A stretch of DNA of 64,000 nt, from NCBI RefSeq assembly GCF_900167455.1, contig NZ_FUWJ01000017.1:38056-102055 (forward strand), read 5' to 3'. The DNA comes from Enhydrobacter aerosaccus. Lineage in GTDB: Bacteria > Pseudomonadota > Alphaproteobacteria > Reyranellales > Reyranellaceae. A program made the translations under genes and the position numbers. The notes below the pieces were generated by a model, which worked only from the letters and a program-made list of their open reading frames with translations, had not been told where the DNA came from and made no database searches. Positions within the stretch are counted from its first letter, which is position 1, and each line of letters opens with the position of its first letter. Positions 43,858 through 50,949 of the stretch are shown one piece after another.

Positions 43858-44823
43858 TTACTTCGAGCGCCGCTCCATCGGCACCAGCGTCCTCGTCTGG
43901 ACCGCACCGCCGCGCAGGATCGAGACGCTCGTCTCCTGTCCGATGCGCGACGCGCCCAGCAGGCGCACGAGGTCGTCGGCTCCTTCTACGGTGATGCCAT
44001 CGACGGACAGGATCAGATCGCCTGCCAGCAGACCACCCATGGCGGCCGGGCCGCCCGGCATCACCTCGCTGATGCGGATGGCACGCTTGCCGGCCCCGGT
44101 GGCAAGGCCGATACGGCGCGGTAGCGGCACGGTCTCGGCCGCGATGCCGATATGGGCGCGGCGCACGCGACCGTGGGCGATGAACTCGCTTACGGTCAGG
44201 ACCGCGGTGTTCGACGCCACGGCGAAGCAGATGCCCTGGGCGCGCGCGATCATGGCAGTGTTGATGCCCACTACCTCGCCGGCAGTGGAGACCAGCGGTC
44301 CGCCCGAATTGCCGGGATTGAGCGCGGCGTCGGTCTGGATCACGTCGTCGATGAGCCGCCCCGAGGTCGCGCGCAGGCTGCGGCCGAGCGCCGACACGAC
44401 GCCGGCCGTGACCGTGGATTCGAAGCCGAGCGGATTGCCGATCGCCACCACGAGCTGTCCACGCCGCAGCGCCTTGCTGTCGCCCAGCGCCGCCGCCGGC
44501 GTTCCGGCCGGCAGGTCGGTGCGCAACAGCGCCAGATCGGTATCGGCGTCGTCGCCCAGCACGCGGGCCTCGCGCGCATTGCCGTCGGCGAAGGAAAGCC
44601 GCACGCGTGTCGAGCCACCGACCACGTGGCTGTTGGTCAGCACCAGCCCGTCGCCGGCGATCACGACGCCGGAGCCGGTACCGCCGGCCGGCTGGCCGTC
44701 TTCGCCGAGACGCTCCACGCGCACCACGGCTGGTCCGACACGGTCGACCACCGCGATCAGGGCACGCGAATAGGCATCGAGCAGCGAGTTGTCATCGAGG
44801 GGGCTGGGAACATCCAGCGGCAT
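43858..44823 (-). CDS. HtrA/DegP-like trypsin-fold protease with one PDZ domain
   Basis: A 321-residue serine protease. The triad is complete: His66 (LTNSHVVGG), Asp96 (DADTDLALL) and Ser173 (NPGNSGGPLV). One PDZ domain follows (GPAAMGGLLAGDLILSVDGI). Unlike DegP/DegS there is no signal peptide or membrane anchor, so as read it is a cytoplasmic protein. ATG 44823 has GGAGG seven bases upstream, supporting this short N-terminus. It is transcribed alone. Confidence 0.9.
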   Translation of the reverse strand: MPLDVPSPLDDNSLLDAYSRALIAVVDRVGPAVVRVERLGEDGQPAGGTGSGVVIAGDGLVLTNSHVVGGSTRVRLSFADGNAREARVLGDDADTDLALLRTDLPAGTPAAALGDSKALRRGQLVVAIGNPLGFESTVTAGVVSALGRSLRATSGRLIDDVIQTDAALNPGNSGGPLVSTAGEVVGINTAMIARAQGICFAVASNTAVLTVSEFIAHGRVRRAHIGIAAETVPLPRRIGLATGAGKRAIRISEVMPGGPAAMGGLLAGDLILSVDGITVEGADDLVRLLGASRIGQETSVSILRGGAVQTRTLVPMERRSK

Positions 44824-44909
44824 GACGCACCTCCGCAAATGGAGAGGCTATATGGGGAGGCGGCACGGTTGCCGCGAGTCCCGATCCCGCTTTCGCGCTG
44901 GTGCGTTGC

Positions 44910-46109
44910 TCACTCGGTCGCGAAGTACAGCAGCGCCGCGACGGGCGCGGCAAAGCCGATCCAGGCGGCGAGCGGCCAGCCTCCCTGAGCATAGGCCCAG
45001 GCGCCGATCGCCGAACCGGCCGCGCCGGCGACGAAGAAGATCGCGATATAGAGACCGTTCAGCCGCCCGCGCGCTTCGGCGCCGAGCATGAACAGGGCGC
45101 GCGTCCCCAGCACCACGTTGGCCTGGACGCCGAAATCGAGCGCCAGCGCCGCCACCACCAGCAGCGCGAGGGCGGTGGTCGAGCCCGGCTCCGCTACACG
45201 CGTCAGCAGGAAAGCGCCGGCCGACAGAAGCATGGCGAAGACGGTCGTGATGCGCGTATGGCCGCGATCGGCCAGCCGGCCCGCGACCGGCGCGCCGATG
45301 GCGCCCGCCACACCGGCGAAGGCGAAGAGGGCGATGCCGCTCTGGTTGAGGCCATAGGTGGGGCTCGCCAGCAGGAGCGGCGTGGTGGTCCAGAACAGGT
45401 TGAAGGCACCGAACAGGCAGGACTGATAGAAGGCGCGACGGCGCAGAAGCGGTGTTGTGCGCACTAGCTGCACGAGAGACAGCAGCAGCGCGCCATAGCT
45501 GATCCGCACCTCGGGTCTGCGGATGGGCAGCGTCGCCCGCAGCACCAGCGCCAAAGCCAGCATGGCGGCAGCCGAGATGAAATAGACCGCATGCCAGGAG
45601 CTGAAGGAGACGATGAGGCTCGACACCGGCCGGGACAGCATGATGCCCAGCATCAGGCCGGTCGCGACATTGCCTACCACGCGGCCGCGCATTTCCGGTG
45701 GCGACAGATGCGCGGCATAAGGCACGAGAATCTGTACGCCGACCGAACCCAGCCCGATCAGCAGTGCGGCGCTCAGGAACGGCAGGGGATGCGTCGAGAC
45801 CGCGGCACCCAGCAGCGCCAGCGCGGAGAGGCTGAGCGTGGCCAGCACCAGCCGCCGGTTCTCCACCAGGTCGCCGAGCGGCACGATCAGCAGCAGGCCG
45901 AGGCAATAGCCGATCTGCGTCATGGTCACCACGATGCCCGAGACCTGAGGCGACAGGCCGAGATCGGCCGCGATCGGCGCCACCAGAGGCTGGGCATAAT
46001 AGAGATTGGCCGCCATCAGGCCGCACGAGGCGGCAAGCAGGAAGGTGATCCAGGCGGGCAGGGCGGCGGCCGGTGAAACCGGCTCGGCGCATTCGGCAAT
46101 CGTCGACAT
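44910..46109 (-). CDS. MFS efflux transporter under TetR control
   Basis: A 399-residue MFS permease with about twelve hydrophobic segments: SCGLMAANLYYAQPLVAPIAADLGLSP, motif A region IVPLGDLVENRRLVLA, and a motif C-like LSPPEMRGRVVGNVATGLMLGIMLSRP. It resembles the YnfM/arabinose-efflux-like branch. ATG 46109 has GGAG eight bases upstream. A TetR gene lies just upstream on the same strand with a perfect 22-bp palindrome between them, so it is probably induced by the drug or metabolite that the TetR protein binds. Confidence 0.88.
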   Translation of the reverse strand: MSTIAECAEPVSPAAALPAWITFLLAASCGLMAANLYYAQPLVAPIAADLGLSPQVSGIVVTMTQIGYCLGLLLIVPLGDLVENRRLVLATLSLSALALLGAAVSTHPLPFLSAALLIGLGSVGVQILVPYAAHLSPPEMRGRVVGNVATGLMLGIMLSRPVSSLIVSFSSWHAVYFISAAAMLALALVLRATLPIRRPEVRISYGALLLSLVQLVRTTPLLRRRAFYQSCLFGAFNLFWTTTPLLLASPTYGLNQSGIALFAFAGVAGAIGAPVAGRLADRGHTRITTVFAMLLSAGAFLLTRVAEPGSTTALALLVVAALALDFGVQANVVLGTRALFMLGAEARGRLNGLYIAIFFVAGAAGSAIGAWAYAQGGWPLAAWIGFAAPVAALLYFATE

Positions 46110-46132
46110 GACGCTACTCCACTCTACTCGAC

Positions 46133-46154
46133 ATGGGGAATGTACATTCCCCAT
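46133..46154. promoter_or_regulatory. 22-bp perfect palindrome between TetR and MFS genes
   Basis: ATGGGGAATGT (46133-46143) is followed directly by its exact reverse complement ACATTCCCCAT (46144-46154). It sits 13 bases after the TetR stop and 23 bases before the MFS start codon, where a repressor would block transcription or early elongation of the MFS gene. Most likely the operator of the TetR protein encoded at 46168-46788. Confidence 0.7.
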
Positions 46155-46167
46155 TTACGCGCATTGT

Positions 46168-46788
46168 TCAGGCAATAAGTTTCATCGCGATGGCGACGGT
46201 GGCAGCGGGGTCGTCGGGCGGACGACCCGCGCGGCCAACCACCCGCAGGCCCTGCAGCAGGCATAGCATGACGCGCGCCGTCTCCGCCGAATCAACACTG
46301 CGCGAGATCGAGCCATCGGCTTGGCCTTGTCGGATCAAATCGGCCAGTTGGCTCTCGATGCGTGCCAGGTTACGCCGGACCAGGGCAGCCACCTCGGGAT
46401 CGAGGATCGAGAGCTCGACTGCGCCGCCGATCGCGAGGCATCCGCGCTTCCCTTCGATGCCGCGCGCGGAATCGACATAAAAAGACAGCAGGTCACACAG
46501 TCTGGCGCGACCGCTCCTGGGCGTTTCGGCGAGGCGGCGTATCTGTTCGGCGCGTAGCATCTGGTAACGTTCCAGCGCCGCCAGGTAAATCGCGCGTTTG
46601 TCCTTGAAGGCCTTGTAAAGGCTGCCTGCTGCCAATCCCATGGCCGTGCCGAGATCGGTGATCGAGGTGGCGTTGTAACCTTGCTCCCGGAATACGCGGA
46701 TCGCTTTGTCCAGCGCCTCGTCCATGTCGAACTCGCGCGGTCGACCGCGGAGAGGAGAGCGGCGGGGGACGACGGCATTGGCAACCAT
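46168..46788 (-). CDS. TetR-family regulator (AcrR-like)
   Basis: A 206-residue repressor. The DNA-binding helix-turn-helix is ATSITDLGTAMGLAAGSLYKAFKDKRAIYLAAL at about residues 39-71, preceded by the basic RGRPREFDMDEAL arm. The C-terminal ligand domain carries RGCLAIGGAVELS, a segment common in NemR/AcrR-like subfamilies with a Cys. It is upstream of, and probably controls, the MFS gene 44910-46109. Confidence 0.9.
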   Translation of the reverse strand: MVANAVVPRRSPLRGRPREFDMDEALDKAIRVFREQGYNATSITDLGTAMGLAAGSLYKAFKDKRAIYLAALERYQMLRAEQIRRLAETPRSGRARLCDLLSFYVDSARGIEGKRGCLAIGGAVELSILDPEVAALVRRNLARIESQLADLIRQGQADGSISRSVDSAETARVMLCLLQGLRVVGRAGRPPDDPAATVAIAMKLIA

Positions 46789-46797
46789 ACTAGATAT

Positions 46798-46819
46798 TTA
46801 GGAAATGACTGTTCCCTAA
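46798..46819. promoter_or_regulatory. Inverted repeat upstream of the first TetR gene
   Basis: Arms TTAGGAA (46798-46804) and TTCCCTAA (46812-46819) with seven bases between, starting 10 bases upstream of the TetR start codon. The GGAA...TTCC core recalls the perfect palindrome in front of the MFS gene (GGAA-N6-TTCC there, N7 here), suggesting autoregulation by the same repressor. Confidence 0.5.
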
Positions 46820-46868
46820 GTCAAGGACGGTCGGCCCGCAGGAGGGGTGGCCGCGGTGGTCCCGCGTA

Positions 46869-46908
46869 GTCAACAGCTGTTGACAGAGCGTGTTGGTCGG
46901 CATACGAG
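46869..46908 (+). promoter_or_regulatory. Promoter with 16-bp palindrome before the second TetR gene
   Basis: GTCAACAGCTGTTGAC (46869-46884) is a perfect 16-bp palindrome that overlaps a consensus -35 box TTGACA (46880-46885). Seventeen bases later is TACGAG (46903-46908), a fair -10. Transcription would start near 46915, upstream of the GTG at 46941. A bound TetR dimer would cover the -35 box. Confidence 0.6.
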
Positions 46909-46940
46909 TAAACTGCAAGATTGGTTGGCGAGATGCGGCG

Positions 46941-47651
46941 GTGACGGGAAAGGTCGCGAGAAAACGGTCCGGCGAGCAGACGCGCCAACGCATTCTGGCG
47001 GCGGCCGCGCTCCAGTTCGCACGGACTTCCTACGAGGAAGTGAAGCTGCGCGACATCGCCCGCGACGTGGGCATCGACGTCGCCTATGTCCATCGCTGCT
47101 TCGGTTCCAAGGAGCAACTCTTCGCCGACGTGCTCGAAGCCACGCGCGACTCCGGACCATCTATTCTGGGCGAAAAGCAGGATCTTCCGCGCATCTTCAC
47201 CGACGAATCCTTCAACCGCGATGCGATCGGATTCGGCATTTTCATCTGCTCGCTTTCCAGCCCCAAGGCGCGGGAAATCATCAAGGCGTTCGGCTTGCGG
47301 GAATTCATAGAGCCGCTGGCGGCGAAGCTGCCGGAACCCGCCCTGTTGCGCGCAACCCTGCTCCTCGCCTGCATGACGGGCTTGAAGGTCACACGGGAAG
47401 TGCTGGGGGTCGATCCGCTCGCCAACATGTCGAGCGAGGATTGCCGGGGGCTGATCGAGGGGATCTTCGCTGCCTGCCTGGACGAGAACCGCGGCGCCTC
47501 GCGGAAGACAGCGGTCGCCGCGCCGAAGGCGGCGAGGTCCCGGCAGCGCGCTGCGCCGAAGGGACGGGGAGCCGGAAACACGATTGACCGTACGCGCGAT
47601 CACGGCGCGTCCGATCGCCGAAGGAGGGTCGCCCCCGCACAGGAAAAGTGA
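46941..47651 (+). CDS. TetR-family regulator with basic C-terminal tail
   Basis: A 236-residue regulator. After RKRSGEQTRQRILAAAALQFARTSYEEVKLRDIARDVGIDVAYVHRCFGSKEQLFADVL, a standard TetR helix-turn-helix (given here as the region of about residues 8-66), comes a ligand domain to about 185 and then a Lys/Arg/Ala-rich tail of about 45 residues unusual for TetR proteins. GTG 46941 fits the promoter mapped at 46880-46908 better than a TTG at 46890. It is divergent from the other TetR gene; its target is unknown. Confidence 0.82.
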   Translation: MTGKVARKRSGEQTRQRILAAAALQFARTSYEEVKLRDIARDVGIDVAYVHRCFGSKEQLFADVLEATRDSGPSILGEKQDLPRIFTDESFNRDAIGFGIFICSLSSPKAREIIKAFGLREFIEPLAAKLPEPALLRATLLLACMTGLKVTREVLGVDPLANMSSEDCRGLIEGIFAACLDENRGASRKTAVAAPKAARSRQRAAPKGRGAGNTIDRTRDHGASDRRRRVAPAQEK

Positions 47652-47815
47652 ACCAGCCCTTTGGGGTGCAACCGGCCGCGCTTCTCCCGTCGTGCCGGTT
47701 GCCGAGTGGGTATCCCCCACGCGTCTCAACCCGCGAAGTCGTGCATGACGCCCCCCGCGATCCTGCGCACGAGCCCCAGCTTCTATTGAAAATGCCGATT
47801 CGGTCCTAAGTCCTA

Positions 47816-47875
47816 GGGGCAAGCGCCCCGCCGGTGCCCGAAACCGGGCATCGTCCTCGGTCCCAGGTCGGCACC
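47816..47875 (+). other. Possible structured leader of the tiny membrane ORF
   Basis: Hairpin 1: GGGGC (47816-47820) with GCCCC (47825-47829). Hairpin 2: TGCCCG (47835-47840) with CGGGCA (47845-47850). An alternative pairing joins GGTGCC (47833-47838) to GGCACC (47870-47875), the latter ending just before the ribosome site of the ORF at 47885. Such exclusive pairings could act as a leader switch, but this is only a structural reading by eye. Confidence 0.3.
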
Positions 47876-47884
47876 TAGAAGGAG

Positions 47885-47977
47885 ATGAACTTGATCGTTC
47901 TCGCTTCTCTTGTCGCTGTCGCGGCGATCCTGGTCGCCATTGCCTGGGCCCTCTTGAAGCGGGTTCTGAGATGGTAG
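47885..47977 (+). CDS. Tiny single-helix membrane protein (30 residues), putative
   Basis: A short frame reading MNLIVLASLVAVAAILVA, then IAWALLKRVLRW: one hydrophobic helix and a basic end, the look of a small inner-membrane protein with its C-terminus inside. AAGGAG directly touches the ATG at 47885, so TTG 47891, six bases from GGAG, may be the real start. No homology recognised. The clean helix plus a good ribosome site argue it is made; length makes this uncertain. Confidence 0.4.
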   Translation: MNLIVLASLVAVAAILVAIAWALLKRVLRW

Positions 47978-48066
47978 TTGTTGCCGCAGGGAGCGGCGGC
48001 GATTGATGGGAGGGGGCCGAGCAAGATGGTTTTGACATCGCTGGCTCGGCTTTGGAGAGTCGGGAT

Positions 48067-49416
48067 ATGAACGGTCCAGCGTACCCGCCTTCCACCTCCT
48101 CTCCCTTCCACCTCCTCCTCACCGGCGATTCCATCCTCCAGCGCCGCCTTCTGAGCGACGCCGACCCCGTGCTGCGGCCTCTGTTCGAGCGCGTGCGCGC
48201 AGCGGATGTGGCTTTCACCAATCTCGAAGTGCTGGCGAACGACTATCGCGGCGATCCGGCGCTGGAGAGCGGCGGATCGCATTTCGGCGCGCCGGCCTGG
48301 GTGCTGGACGAATTGCGGGTGGCCGGTTTCGATCTCTTCGCCACCGCCACCAACCATAGTCTTGATTATGGTGTCTCGGGCCTGCTGCACACGCTGGAGG
48401 CGCTGGAGGGACGGGGCCTTTCCTTCGCCGGCATCGGCCGCAATCTCGAGGACGCGCGGCGCCCCTGCTACCACACCCATCCCAACGGCACCGTAGCGCT
48501 GATCTCCTGCGCCTCGTCCTTCGCCAAGGGCCAGGAGGCGAGCGCGCAGCGGCCGGATTTGCCCGGCCGCCCTGGCCTCAACCCTCTGCGCTTCGAGACG
48601 GTGCACGAGGTGACGGAAGCGCAACTCGCCAGCCTGCGCGAGATGGCCGAACAGCTCGGACTCGAGGCCGAGCGGCTGCAGCGCATCAAGATGGGCTTCG
48701 CATTTCCGCCCGCCGATCCAGCCCTCTTCCCGCTCGGCGACCTGCGGTTTCGCGCCCTGCCGGCCGGCTCCAACCGGCCTGCCGTGCGCACGACGGCGAA
48801 CCGCAAGGACGTCGAGGGCATCCTGCGCTGGGTGCGGGAGGCGCGCGGCCTGGCCGATCTCGTCGTGGTGAGCCTGCATGCGCACGAGCAGGGTGAGAGC
48901 AAGGAAGTGCCGGCCGAGTTCATCCCCGCCTTCGCGCGCGAGATGATTGACGGCGGCGCCGATCTCGTCATCGGCCACGGCCCGCATTTGCTGCGCGGAC
49001 TGGAGCTCTACAAGGGCAAGCCGATCTTCTATTCGCTCGGTAACTTCATCGGCCAGAATGAGCTGGTGGCCAAAATGCCGTCCGATGCCTACGACCGCTT
49101 CCGTGCCGATCCCGATCTCACGCCGGGGCAGGTCTACCAGAAGCGCACCAACAACGATCAGGGCGGTTTCCCCGCTGACCGCCGCTTCTGGGAATCGGTG
49201 GTGCCGGTGCTCTCCTGGCAGGGCAACGCGCTGAAGGGCATCGAGCTTATTCCGATCAGCCTCGGCTGGAAGGAAGCGCGCCACAGGCGCGGCCGCCCGC
49301 GCCTGGCCAAAGGCGACCAGGCGCGATCGATCCTCGACCGGTTCGCGGCGCTCTCGAAGCCGTTCGGGACGACGATCGTTCTTGAGGGCACCAGCGCGTG
49401 CGTGGCGCTGGGGTAG
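48067..49416 (+). CDS. CapA-family (poly-gamma-glutamate synthesis-like) phosphoesterase-fold protein
   Basis: A 449-residue protein of the CapA/PgsA family with a calcineurin-like metal fold. Metal-site segments are LLTGDSILQRR, VAFTNLEVL, ATATNHSLDYG, VVSLHAHEQGE and IGHGPHLLRGLELYKGKPIFYSLGNFI. There is no signal peptide or membrane anchor, unlike CapA of Bacillus, so it probably acts inside the cell on an unknown phosphoester or other substrate. Start ATG 48067 chosen over 48052. The C-terminus from about 330 is extra relative to the core. Confidence 0.82.
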   Translation: MNGPAYPPSTSSPFHLLLTGDSILQRRLLSDADPVLRPLFERVRAADVAFTNLEVLANDYRGDPALESGGSHFGAPAWVLDELRVAGFDLFATATNHSLDYGVSGLLHTLEALEGRGLSFAGIGRNLEDARRPCYHTHPNGTVALISCASSFAKGQEASAQRPDLPGRPGLNPLRFETVHEVTEAQLASLREMAEQLGLEAERLQRIKMGFAFPPADPALFPLGDLRFRALPAGSNRPAVRTTANRKDVEGILRWVREARGLADLVVVSLHAHEQGESKEVPAEFIPAFAREMIDGGADLVIGHGPHLLRGLELYKGKPIFYSLGNFIGQNELVAKMPSDAYDRFRADPDLTPGQVYQKRTNNDQGGFPADRRFWESVVPVLSWQGNALKGIELIPISLGWKEARHRRGRPRLAKGDQARSILDRFAALSKPFGTTIVLEGTSACVALG

Positions 49417-49512
49417 CGTTCTCGTCGTCCGTCTTTGCTCTTACGGTCCTCTTCCTGTGTGCGGGACAGGTCAGGGGAGAGCGCGCACCGTCCCTCTCAG
49501 CGCGGTCGGATC

Positions 49513-49559
49513 TTGACCGCATTGTGCTAAAAGAGTAGTGTATTAGTTAATGCATACAC
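49513..49559 (+). promoter_or_regulatory. GntR-gene promoter with operator across the start codon
   Basis: TTGACC (49513-49518), 17 bases, TAGTGT (49536-49541) form a fair sigma-70-type promoter. Transcription would start near 49548, almost at the ATG at 49550, so the message may be leaderless. An inverted repeat with arms GTGTAT (49538-49543) and ATACAC (49554-49559), ten bases apart, overlaps the -10 box and the start codon, as expected for an autoregulating YtrA-type GntR protein. Confidence 0.6.
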
Positions 49560-49951
49560 AGGCCGTCCTTCAGCGGGTGCGCCTCGAGAACACGGGTGTG
49601 CCGATCTACGTCCAGCTTCGGGAACAGATCCTGAGGCTGCTGGGAGCAGGCGTCTTGCGGCCGGGCGATCAGATGCCGACCATGCGCGAGGTCGCGGTGG
49701 CGCTGAAGGTCGATCTCAACACCGTGCGGCATGCCTATGACGAGTTGGAACGGCTCGGTGCCATCACGCTGGTGCGCGGCCGTGGCAGTTTCGTCGCCGA
49801 TCCTCCCGCCGCGCTCAACGGGCGAGAGGCAACGGCGCAAACCGATGCGCTGGCCAAGCAGGTGATCGCGACAGCACTCGCCATGGGAGTCGACCCGAAA
49901 AACTTGGCCGACCGAATAACGGCCCTCGCAGGGAAGGAGACCAAGCCATGA
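49550..49951 (+). CDS. GntR-family regulator, YtrA type
   Basis: A 133-residue regulator with an N-terminal winged helix: VPIYVQLREQILRLLGAGVLRPGDQMPTMREVAVALKVDLNTVRHAYDELERLGAI, within residues 17-75, and the wing VRGRGSFVA. The short C-terminal helical part is that of the YtrA subfamily, which usually controls membrane or transport genes in its own operon. Here the next gene, overlapping by four bases, encodes a slipin. No ribosome site precedes the ATG, consistent with a leaderless message. Confidence 0.9.
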   Translation: MHTQAVLQRVRLENTGVPIYVQLREQILRLLGAGVLRPGDQMPTMREVAVALKVDLNTVRHAYDELERLGAITLVRGRGSFVADPPAALNGREATAQTDALAKQVIATALAMGVDPKNLADRITALAGKETKP

Positions 49952-50847
49952 TGAACGCCTTGACCGGAGGTGGGCGCAATCGGCCCGCTGGAGTTCTCGC
50001 TTTCTTACTCATTGCCCTCGGAGTCGCCACGGCTGTGACCGCCCATGACCATGCGTCGTCGTTCATGTGGGGCGCGGCCGTCGTGCTGGTAATCGCCGGG
50101 CTGCTCGTCCCGCAGACCCTCATGATGGCGAACCAGTGGGAGCGCGCGGTGGTCCTGCGCCTTGGCAGACTGAAGGCGATCCGCGGGCCCGGCCTGTTCC
50201 TGATCATCCCCTTCGTCGATACCGTCGCCACATGGCTCGACCAGCGCATCCAGACAACGGAATTCAATGCCGAGCAGGCGCTCAGCAAGGACACCGTGCC
50301 GGTCAATATCGATGCCATCATATTCTGGCAGGTGCATGATCCCGAGCGGGCGGCGCTCGAGATTTCGGATTACCGGTCGGCGATCGCCCGCGTCGCCCAG
50401 ACATCGCTGCGGGAGATGGTGGGATCCTCGCTTCTCGCGACGCTGCTCTCCGACCGCAAGCAGGGCGACCAGATGCTCCGTGACGATATCGGCCGCAAGA
50501 CCGCGGAATGGGGCGTGAACGTCATCTCGGTCGAGATCCGCGACATCGGCGTACCCTCGGCCTTGCAGGATGCCATGAGCAGGCAGGCCCAGGCGGAGCG
50601 TGAACGGCTCGCGCGCGTGGCGCTCGGGCAGGCCGAGCTCGAGGTGGCGCAGAAGTTCGTCGAGGCCGCCGCCGTCTACGCAAGCACACCCGCCGCCCTG
50701 CAGCTTCGGGCCATGAACATCATCTACGAGACGACCAAGGAACGCGGCGCCACGATTCTCATTCCGACCGCCATGATCGACAGCATGAACCCGGGCGGCA
50801 TCATGGCGCTGGCGGCGATGGGACAGACCGGTCCGAAAGCGGCCTAG
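49948..50847 (+). CDS. SPFH-domain slipin (stomatin-like) membrane protein
   Basis: A 299-residue stomatin/slipin. Two hydrophobic helices lie at about residues 16-34 and 40-55, then the SPFH core: QWERAVVLRLGRLKAIRGPGLFLIIPFVDTV, LDQRIQTTEF, and a coiled-coil part QAQAERERLARVALGQAELEVAQKF. Slipins form ring-like membrane scaffolds and are often paired with NfeD proteases; no NfeD gene is seen here. Instead it is translationally coupled to a GntR regulator, which suggests a membrane-stress role controlled at transcription. Confidence 0.88.
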   Translation: MMNALTGGGRNRPAGVLAFLLIALGVATAVTAHDHASSFMWGAAVVLVIAGLLVPQTLMMANQWERAVVLRLGRLKAIRGPGLFLIIPFVDTVATWLDQRIQTTEFNAEQALSKDTVPVNIDAIIFWQVHDPERAALEISDYRSAIARVAQTSLREMVGSSLLATLLSDRKQGDQMLRDDIGRKTAEWGVNVISVEIRDIGVPSALQDAMSRQAQAERERLARVALGQAELEVAQKFVEAAAVYASTPAALQLRAMNIIYETTKERGATILIPTAMIDSMNPGGIMALAAMGQTGPKAA

Positions 50848-50863
50848 CAGCGCCATCGCTGTC

Positions 50864-50896
50864 GCGGGAGAGAGCAAGCCGATTCGTCTCTCCCGC
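50864..50896. terminator. Terminator hairpin between convergent slipin and MFS genes
   Basis: GCGGGAGAGA (50864-50873) pairs perfectly with TCTCTCCCGC (50887-50896), loop of 13 bases, followed by TTTCC. It sits 17 bases after the slipin stop and 54 bases from the stop of the convergent efflux gene, so it may serve both. The T-run is short. Confidence 0.6.
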
Positions 50897-50949
50897 TTTC
50901 CTGTTCCCCTCCGGCCGAGCGCCGAGGTGAGGGGGCGTGCAGGCGACGC

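Larger units (their letters stand above)
47652..48066. other. Intergenic region with hairpins and a tiny ORF
   Basis: A 415-base gap between the second TetR gene and the CapA-like gene. It holds two adjacent hairpins (47816-47850), a 30-codon membrane ORF (47885-47977), and an inverted pair GCCGAGC/GCTCGGC about 20 bases apart just before the CapA gene. The first 150 bases show nothing I can name. Confidence 0.5.

Noticed and set aside
43830..43860. Inverted pair TAAGCGG/CCGCTTA at the end of the HtrA-like gene as a terminator
   Set aside because: Long loop, no T-run, and part of it lies within the stop codon; too weak to list.
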